From: an uncultured Bordetella sp.
Lineage (GTDB): Bacteria > Pseudomonadota > Gammaproteobacteria > Burkholderiales > Burkholderiaceae_B
DNA: 5,066 bases
NCBI GenBank assembly: GCA_937881145.1
Contig: CALGFL010000497.1
Coordinates: 1 to 5,066 of the forward strand
Reading direction: 5' to 3'
Positions 1 to 5,066 of this stretch are shown one piece after another; position 1 is the stretch's first letter; the number at the start of each line of letters is the position of its first letter. A model generated the notes under the pieces. The model worked only from the letters and a program-made list of their open reading frames with translations. It was not told the DNA's origin and ran no database searches. A program made the translations under genes and the position numbers.

Positions 1-678
1 CTGGTCGCCAACAAGGACATCTCGCTGTCCGTCGACGCTGGCGAAATCATTGCCATCATCGGCCCCAACGGGGCGGGCAAGAGTACCTTGTTCAACGGCC
101 TGGCCGGGCACCACGAGCCCACCTCGGGCACGGTGCAATTCAACGGCGCGCCGCTGGCGGGCAAGAAGCCCGAGCAGGTCGCCGCCATGGGGCTGGCGCG
201 CACCTACCAGATCCCGCGCAATTTCGGCCAGATGACGGTGCTGGAGAACGCCATGGTCGGCGCCATGCTGCGCCATGCCCGGCTGGACGACGCGCGCCGC
301 GAAGCCGCCCGCGTGCTCGAGCTGGTGGGGCTGGCCGAGCGCGCCGACGTCAGGGCATCCGAACTGAACGTGGCCGGGCAAAAGCGCGTGGAGCTGGCGC
401 GCGCGCTGGCCACCGAGCCGCGCATGCTGCTGCTCGACGAAGTGGCGGGCGGTCTGAATCCCACCGAGGCCATCGCTCTGGCGGAGATACTGCGCGGCAT
501 CCATGCCAAGGGCGTGACGCTGGTCATCGTCGAGCACGTGCTCGAGGTGGTGATGCGCCTGGCCCAGCGCGTGCTGGTGCTGAATTTCGGGCAGATGATC
601 GCCGAGGGGCCGCCGGCCGAGATCGTGCGCAACCCGACCGTGATCGAAGCCTATCTGGGGAGAAAACACCGTGTCTGA
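1..678 (+). CDS. livG: LivG-type ATP-binding protein of a branched-chain amino acid/amide ABC importer (5' end missing)
   Basis: This is the cytoplasmic ATPase subunit of a HAAT-family importer, which works as a pair with LivF under two LivH/LivM-type permeases. The frame is open from base 1 and ends at TGA 676-678, giving 225 visible residues. LivG proteins usually have about 240-255, so roughly 15-25 N-terminal residues are outside the window. Numbering from base 1, the Walker A motif GPNGAGKST is at residues 21-29, the Q-loop glutamine is Q70 (ARTYQ), Walker B is MLLLDE ending at D146-E147, and the H-loop histidine is H179 (VEH). The C-terminal tail, ending IEAYLG, matches the short extension typical of branched-chain ATPases. 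The signature loop is unusual, NVAGQ at 123-127 in place of LSYGQ/LSGGQ. It is followed by the expected KRVELARAL, so the protein still looks functional. The true substrate cannot be read from the ATPase; amino acids, urea, amides or aromatic acids are all possible in this family. Confidence 0.9.
   Translation: MVANKDISLSVDAGEIIAIIGPNGAGKSTLFNGLAGHHEPTSGTVQFNGAPLAGKKPEQVAAMGLARTYQIPRNFGQMTVLENAMVGAMLRHARLDDARREAARVLELVGLAERADVRASELNVAGQKRVELARALATEPRMLLLDEVAGGLNPTEAIALAEILRGIHAKGVTLVIVEHVLEVVMRLAQRVLVLNFGQMIAEGPPAEIVRNPTVIEAYLGRKHRV
657..662 (+). promoter_or_regulatory. Ribosome binding site of livF
   Basis: GGGGAG lies 8 bases before the GTG at 671, inside the last codons of livG. It decides for the GTG start over the in-frame ATG at 683, which would have a spacer of 20 bases. 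Confidence 0.7.
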
Positions 679-1390
679 GCCGATGCTCAAAATCGAAGGC
701 CTGCACGTGTCGTACGGCGGGGTGCAGGCCGTGCAGGACGTATCGCTGGAAGTGCGTCCCGGAGAGATCACGGCGCTGCTGGGCGCGAACGGAGCGGGCA
801 AGTCCAGCACGCTCATGGCCATCATCGGCGCGGTCAAGCCAAAGAGCGGCCGCGTGATCTTCGAAGGGCGCGACATCACCGGCACTCCGCCGGAGAAACT
901 GGTCGCACAGGGCATCGCCATGATTCCCGAAGGTGCGCGCGTGTTTGCCCGCCAGCCGGTAGAGCAGAACCTGCGGCTGGGCGCCTATACGGTGCGCGAC
1001 GAATCCGTCTGCCGGCAGCGGCTGGAACACGTGTATCGGCTGTTCCCGCGGCTGCAGGAACGCCGCGAACAATTGGCCGGCACCATGTCGGGCGGCGAGC
1101 GGCAGATGCTGGCCATAGGCCGGGCCCTGATGAGCGGGCCGCGGCTTTTGCTGATCGACGAGCCCAGCCTGGGCCTGTCGCCGCTATTGGTCGAGCAGGT
1201 GTTCGACGCCTTGATCGAGCTCAATCGCCAGAGCGCGGTGACGGTGCTGCTGGTGGAACAGAACATGGCGCAGGCGCTGGAAGCTGCCAAGCGGGCCTAT
1301 GTGATGCAAAGCGGGCGGATCGCCCTGTCGGGGGATGCCGCCGAATTGGCGGCGTCCGATGAGGTGCGCAAAGCGTATCTAGGCATGTAA
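671..1390 (+). CDS. livF: LivF-type ATP-binding protein of a branched-chain amino acid/amide ABC importer
   Basis: This is the second ATPase of the importer and forms the nucleotide-binding pair with the upstream LivG. It is complete: 239 residues, close to the usual 233-240 for LivF. It starts at GTG 671, overlaps the livG stop by 8 bases (GTGTCTGA), has a good ribosome binding site, and ends at TAA 1388-1390. Walker A is GANGAGKSS at residues 38-46. The IPEGARVF segment at 85-92 corresponds to the family's VPEGR-(I/V)F after the A subdomain. The signature is MSGGE at 139-143, and Walker B is LLLID-E at 159-164 followed by PSLGLSP. The H-loop position holds glutamine (VEQN, Q197) instead of histidine; this is a normal LivF trait and helps separate it from LivG. 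The C-terminus ends AYLGM, as expected. LivF sequences do not reveal the substrate; the downstream oxoprolinase hints at a cyclic amide or amino acid. Confidence 0.94.
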   Translation: MSEPMLKIEGLHVSYGGVQAVQDVSLEVRPGEITALLGANGAGKSSTLMAIIGAVKPKSGRVIFEGRDITGTPPEKLVAQGIAMIPEGARVFARQPVEQNLRLGAYTVRDESVCRQRLEHVYRLFPRLQERREQLAGTMSGGERQMLAIGRALMSGPRLLLIDEPSLGLSPLLVEQVFDALIELNRQSAVTVLLVEQNMAQALEAAKRAYVMQSGRIALSGDAAELAASDEVRKAYLGM

Positions 1391-1393
1391 ACC

Positions 1394-1432
1394 ACGGCCC
1401 GTGTCGGGCCCGTTCAAACCTTTCCTTTTTTT
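1394..1432 (+). terminator. Possible weak Rho-independent terminator after livF
   Basis: Just after the livF stop, GGCCCG (1396-1401) pairs perfectly with CGGGCC (1405-1410) around a TGT loop. If C1411 is bulged, AC 1394-1395 also pairs with GT 1412-1413, for a stem of 8 pairs. A run of seven T follows at 1426-1432, but 12 bases separate it from the stem, whereas a strong intrinsic terminator has the T run directly attached. It may therefore act weakly, attenuate transcription into the oxoprolinase gene, or only protect the mRNA 3' end. Confidence 0.4.
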
Positions 1433-1485
1433 CCCGGGACGACGGCTCAGCCGCCGCCCCAGGGCTCTTGCAACCTTTTTTGGCG

Positions 1486-1497
1486 CATAACGTTATG
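1486..1497. repeat. Perfect 12-bp palindrome overlapping the oxoprolinase start codon; possible operator
   Basis: CATAACGTTATG reads the same on both strands, and its last three bases are the ATG start of the oxoprolinase gene. It is AT-rich against a strongly GC-rich background. The central AACGTT resembles the core of LacI/GalR-type operators, but no regulator gene is visible and the resemblance is short. By chance alone about one perfect 12-bp palindrome is expected in 5 kb, so only its position makes it notable. Confidence 0.3.
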
Positions 1498-4400
1498 AAA
1501 TGGCAATTCTGGATTGATCGTGGGGGCACGTTCACCGACATCGTGGCGCGCAGGCCCGACGGCAGCACGGCCACGGCCAAGATGCTGTCCGAAAACCCCG
1601 AGCAGTATCGCGACGCGGCGGTGGCGGGCATACGCAAGCTGCTGGGCATCGCGCCCGATCGGCCCGTGCCGGCCGAACTGGTGGATTGCGTGAAGATGGG
1701 CACCACGGTGGCTACCAATGCGCTGCTGGAGCGCAAGGGCGAGCCCACGCTGCTGGTGACCACGCGCGGCTTTCGCGATGCGCTGCGCATCGCCTATCAG
1801 AACCGGCCGCGCCTGTTTGATCGCCACGTGATATTGCCCGAGATGCTCTACGAATCGGTGATCGAGGCCGACGAGCGGCTGGACACCTCGGGCCGCGTGG
1901 TGAGCCCGCTGGACGAAGCCGCACTGCGGCGCGACATGCAGGCGGCCTATGACCGCGGCCTGCGCGCCGTGGCCATCGTCTTCATGCATGCCTGGATCGA
2001 GTCCGCGCATGAAATGCGGGCGGCCGAAATCGCGCGCGAGATCGGCTACGCGCAGGTGTCCGTCTCGCACGAGGCGAGTCCGCTCATCAAGTACGTGTCG
2101 CGCGGCGACACCACCGTGGTCGACGCTTATCTGTCGCCGATACTGCGGCGCTACGTGAACCAGGTGGCGGGCGAGCTGCCGGGCATACGCCTCATGTTCA
2201 TGCAGTCCTCGGGCGGCTTGACCGACGCGCATCGCTTTCGCGGCAAGGACGCGATCCTGTCCGGCCCGGCCGGCGGCATCGTGGGCATGGTGCGCACCAG
2301 CGAGCAGGCAGGCTTTGGCCGCGTGATCGGCTTCGACATGGGCGGCACCTCGACCGACGTGTCGCACTACGCGGGCGAGTTCGAGCGCGAGTTCGAAACC
2401 AGCGTGGCCGGCGTGCGCATGCGCGCGCCCATGATGAGCATCCATACCGTGGCTGCCGGAGGCGGGTCCGTCCTGCACTTTGACGGCTCGCGTCTGCGCG
2501 TGGGGCCGGATTCGGCCGGCGCCAATCCGGGACCGGCCTGCTACCGGCGCGGTGGTCCGCTGGCCGTGACCGACTGCAACGTATTGCTGGGCAAAATCCA
2601 GCCCGATTTCTTTCCCAAGGTGTTCGGCCCGGGCGCCGACCAGCCGCTGGATCGCGAAGCCGCGGCACGGCGCTTTGCCGAGATGGCCGGGCAGGTGCGC
2701 CGCGAGACCGGCCGCGAAATGACGCCCGAACAGTTGGCCGAAGGCTTTCTGGAGATCGCCGTGGGCAGCATGGCCGAGGCCATCAAGCGCATCTCGGTGC
2801 AGCGCGGGCACGACGTGACCGATTACGCGCTCACCGTATTCGGCGGCGCGGGCGGGCAGCATGCCTGCCTGGTGGCCGATGCCCTGGGCATGAGCACGGT
2901 GTATGCGCATCCCCTGGCGGGAGTGCTGTCGGCCTACGGCATGGGCCTGGCCAACCAGACCGAGATGCGGCAAAGGACCGTGGAAAAAGTGCTGTCGCCC
3001 GAACTCGTGCCCGAGCTGGCCGCGGGGTTGGACGAGCTGGCCGCGCAGGCCGAGGGCGAGCTGCTGCGCCAGCAGGTGCGCGCCGACGAGATCCGCGTGC
3101 AGCGTCGCTTGCACCTGAAGTACCGCGGCACCGATACGGCATTGGAAGTGCCCTGGGGCAGCCCGGACGAAGCGCGCGCGGCTTTCGAGGCCGCCTACCG
3201 CCAGCGCTATTCCTTCCTCATGCCCGGGCGCGAGCTGGTCGTGGAAACCCTCTCGGTGGAAGCGACCGGCGGCGGCGAGACCGGCGCCGAGACGCCGGTC
3301 AAGCGCGTACGCTCGGGCGCTTTTAAGCCGCGCCAGACCGTGCGCATGTTCAGCGGCGGCGCCTGGCACGAAACGCCTCTGTATGTGCGTGAGGACACGG
3401 CCCCCGGCGACGTGATGCAGGGGCCCGCCATCATTTCCGAGCCCAACCAGACTACCGTGGTCGAGCCCGGCTGGGAAGCGCGCGTCACCGAGCTGGACCA
3501 TCTGGTGCTCAGGCGGGTGGCGCCACGCGCGCAGCGCCGCGCCATCGGCACCGACGTCGACCCGATCATGCTGGAGGTGTTCAACAACCTCTTCATGTCC
3601 ATCGCCGAGCAGATGGGCTATCGCCTGCAGAACACCGCCTATTCGGTCACCATCAAGGAGCGCCTGGATTTCTCCTGCGCGATCTTCGATGCGCAAGGCA
3701 ATCTCATCGCCAACGCGCCGCACATGCCGGTGCATCTGGGCTCGATGGGCGAGTCCATCAAGACCGTCATGCGCGAGAACGCCGGCCGCATGCGTCCGGG
3801 CGACACCTACGTGGTCAACGATCCCTACAACGGCGGCACGCACCTGCCCGACCTGACGGTGATCACGCCCGTGTTCGACCACGACGGCAAGGAGATCCTG
3901 TTCTACGTGGGTTCGCGCGGTCATCATGCGGACATCGGCGGCACGACGCCGGGTTCCATGCCGCCCAATTCGCGCACGGTGCATGAAGAGGGCGTGCTCT
4001 TTACCAACTTCCAGCTGGTGCGCGACGGCGAATTCCGCGAAGCCGCCGCGCGCGACATCCTGGCATCGGGCCGATGGCCCGCCCGCAATCCCGACCAGAA
4101 CATCGCCGACATGCAGGCCCAGATCGCTGCCAACGAGAAGGGCGTACATGAGTTGCTGAAGATGTGCAGCCACTTCGGCCTGGATGTGGTTCGCGCCTAC
4201 ATGGGGCACGTGCAGGACAACGCCGAAGAGGCCGTGCGCCGCGTGATTTCGGTGCTCAAGGACGGCAGCTACGAATATCCGCTGGACAACGGCGCGGTCA
4301 TCAAGGTGGCCGTCCGGGTCGATGCCGTGGCCCGCACGGCAGAGGTGGATTTCACCGGCACGTCGGCACAGCTGGAGAACAACTTCAACGCGCCCGGCTC

Positions 4401-5066
4401 GATCTCGGTGGCGGCGGTGCTGTATGTGTTCCGCACGCTGGTCGACGACGAGATCCCCATGAACGCGGGTTGCCTCAAGCCCATCAAGATCATCGTGCCG
4501 GAAGGCTCCATGCTGCGTCCCCGGCCGCCGGCCTCGGTGGTGGCGGGCAACGTCGAGACGTCAATGTGCGTGGTCAACGCACTGTACGGCGCACTGGGCG
4601 TGCTGGCGGCAAGCCAGGGCACGATGAACAACTTCACCTTCGGCAACGAGCGCTACCAGTACTACGAGACGATTTCGGGCGGCACGGGCGCCGCGCCTGC
4701 GCGCATCGACGCGACGGGACCGTATGACGACGGCTTTGACGGCACGTCGGTCGTTCAGGCGCACATGACCAATTCGCGCCTGACCGATCCCGAGGTGCTG
4801 GAGCTGCGCTTTCCGGTGAGGCTGGATTCGTATGCGATACGCGAGGGATCGGGCGGCGCGGGCCGCTACCGTGGCGGCAATGGCGGCATACGCCGCATAC
4901 GCTTCCTGCAGGACATGACGGCGGCCATCCTGTCCAACAATCGCCTCTATGCGCCGTTCGGCCTGGCGGGCGGCTCGGCGGGCAGGATGGGGCGTAATTC
5001 TGTCGAGCGCGCCGACGGCTCGATTCAGCAAATCGGGCCGCAGGACCGTGTGCAGATTAATCCCGG
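1495..5066 (+). CDS. Fused HyuA-HyuB ATP-dependent 5-oxoprolinase / hydantoinase family protein (3' end missing)
   Basis: Likely a cytosolic enzyme that hydrolyses 5-oxo-L-proline to L-glutamate with ATP cleavage (EC 3.5.2.9). An ATP-dependent hydantoinase acting on a related ring is the alternative. The frame runs uninterrupted for 1190 residues to the window edge; family members have about 1200-1290, so only a short glycine-rich tail is missing. Residues 1-215 form the Hydantoinase_N domain with phosphate-binding motif DRGGTFTD (8-15) and [16 protein letters not shown]. About 235-540 form Hydantoinase_A, with SGPAGG (256-261), a second phosphate motif DMGGTSTD (281-288), and [10 protein letters not shown] (449-458), a form typical of oxoprolinases rather than separate HyuA proteins. 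Hydantoinase_B starts near [10 protein letters not shown] (689-698) and includes [35 protein letters not shown] (807-816), AGNVETS (1017-1023) and [10 protein letters not shown] (1091-1100). ATG 1495 fits the family N-terminus ([11 protein letters not shown]), but no clear Shine-Dalgarno precedes it. In-frame TTG codons at 1468 and 1480 are alternatives; the first in-frame stop upstream is at 1360-1362. It lies 104 bases after livF on the same strand. Confidence 0.92.
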   Translation, partial: MKWQFWIDRGGTFTDIVARRPDGSTATAKMLSENPEQYRDAAVAGIRKLLGIAPDRPVPAELVDCVKMGTTVATNALLERKGEPTLLVTTRGFRDALRIAYQNRPRLFDRHVILPEMLYESVIEADERLDTSGRVVSPLDEAALRRDMQAAYDRGLRAVAIVFMHAWIESAHEMRAAEIAREIGYAQVSVSHEASPLIKYVSRGDTTVVDAYLSPILRRYVNQVAGELPGIRLMFMQSSGGLTDAHRFRGKDAILSGPAGGIVGMVRTSEQAGFGRVIGFDMGGTSTDVSHYAGEFEREFETSVAGVRMRAPMMSIHTVAAGGGSVLHFDGSRLRVGPDSAGANPGPACYRRGGPLAVTDCNVLLGKIQPDFFPKVFGPGADQPLDREAAARRFAEMAGQVRRETGREMTPEQLAEGFLEIAVGSMAEAIKRISVQRGHDVTDYALTVFGGAGGQHACLVADALGMSTVYAHPLAGVLSAYGMGLANQTEMRQRTVEKVLSPELVPELAAGLDELAAQAEGELLRQQVRADEIRVQRRLHLKYRGTDTALEVPWGSPDEARAAFEAAYRQRYSFLMPGRELVVETLSVEATGGGETGAETPVKRVRSGAFKPRQTVRMFSGGAWHETPLYVREDTAPGDVMQGPAIISEPNQTTVVEPGWEARVTELDHLVLRRVAPRAQRRAIGTDVDPIMLEVFNNLFMSIAEQMGYRLQNTAYSVTIKERLDFSCAIFDAQGNLIANAPHMPVHLGSMGESIKTVMRENAGRMRPGDTYVVNDPYNGGTHLPDLTVITPVFDHDGKEILFYVGSRGHHADIGGTTPGSMPPNSRTVHEEGVLFTNFQLVRDGEFREAAARDILASGRWPARNPDQNIADMQAQIAANEKGVHELLKMCSHFGLDVVRAYMGHVQDNAEEAVRRVISVLKDGSYEYPLDNGAVIKVAVRVDAVARTAEVDFTGTSAQLENNFNAPGSISVAAVLYVFRTLVDDEIPMNAGCLKPIKIIVPEGSMLRPRPPASVVAGNVETSMCVVNALYGALGVLAASQGTMNNFTFGNERYQYYETISGGTGAAPARIDATGPYDDGFDGTSVVQAHMTNSRLTDPEVLELRFPVRLDSYAIREGSGGAGRYRGGNGGIRRIRFLQDMTAAILSNNRLYAPFGLAGGSAGRMGRNSVERADGSIQQIGPQDRVQINP

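Noticed and set aside
321..328. GCTGGTGG (identical to the E. coli Chi site), also at 1249-1256
   Set aside because: Both copies are explained by coding for Leu-Val-Gly or Leu-Leu-Val-Glu in GC-rich codons, and this octamer is not known to be Chi in the likely host group.
524..1072. A 182-codon minus-strand frame across livG and livF
   Set aside because: It is antisense to two well-recognised ATPase genes and encodes an Arg/Ala-rich sequence without domains.
1468..1496. Possible promoter with TTGCAA at 1468-1473 and CGTTAT at 1491-1496
   Set aside because: The spacing is 17 bases, but both boxes match the consensus poorly and the second overlaps the start codon, so no sensible transcript of the gene would result.
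3265..3299. Inverted repeat ACCGGCG...CGCCGGT with an internal direct repeat
   Set aside because: It lies in a Gly/Thr/Glu-rich loop of the oxoprolinase (residues about 591-602). The repeat follows from GGC/GAG/ACC codon use, and the 21-base spacing makes a functional hairpin unlikely.
1447..4209. A 920-codon open frame on the minus strand opposite the oxoprolinase gene
   Set aside because: Its codons lie exactly opposite those of the sense gene, so it stays open only because the sense gene avoids TTA, CTA and TCA codons, as GC-rich genes do. The product is a His/Ala/Gly/Arg-rich string with no recognisable domain, while the sense strand carries clear family motifs all along.
4164..4727. A + strand frame of 187 codons inside the oxoprolinase gene
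   Set aside because: It is out of frame with the conserved HyuB motifs in the same stretch and encodes a low-complexity Gly/Arg-rich sequence, so it is a shadow frame.

Overview
The window looks like an ordinary chromosomal catabolic and transport locus from a high-GC beta-proteobacterium. GC-rich codons dominate throughout, and the protein sequences are of the kind seen in Burkholderiales. Bordetella/Achromobacter-type Alcaligenaceae are my best guess, but this is inference from composition and protein style, with no marker gene to confirm it. All three genes are on the + strand. I see no tRNA, rRNA, CRISPR array, insertion sequence, attachment site or sign of recent transfer.

Positions 1-678 hold the 3' part of a LivG-type ATPase of a branched-chain amino acid/amide (HAAT family) ABC importer; its first residues lie upstream of the window. 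Positions 671-1390 hold the partner ATPase LivF, which starts at GTG and overlaps the livG stop by 8 bases, so the two are translationally coupled. The substrate-binding protein and permeases (LivK/J, LivH, LivM) are not in the window and probably lie upstream.

A 104-base gap follows (1391-1494). It contains a GC-rich hairpin followed by an imperfect T tract (a possible weak or partial terminator) and a perfect 12-bp palindrome that overlaps the next start codon.

From 1495 to the right edge, without a stop, runs one very long gene. Its 1190 visible residues make a fused HyuA-HyuB protein of the ATP-dependent 5-oxoprolinase (OPLAH) family, lacking only a short C-terminal tail. It is the largest gene in the window. 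Because it is open at the edge, a search for complete ORFs would miss it and would show instead a spurious 920-codon antisense frame.

A plausible reading is that the Liv-type importer brings in 5-oxoproline (pyroglutamate), a hydantoin or a related cyclic amide, and the oxoprolinase opens the ring at the cost of ATP. The adjacency supports this but does not prove it. I did not find a clearly new biological system here. The points most worth checking are the transporter-enzyme pairing, an apparent short insertion in the oxoprolinase beta domain, and the unusual start region of that gene.
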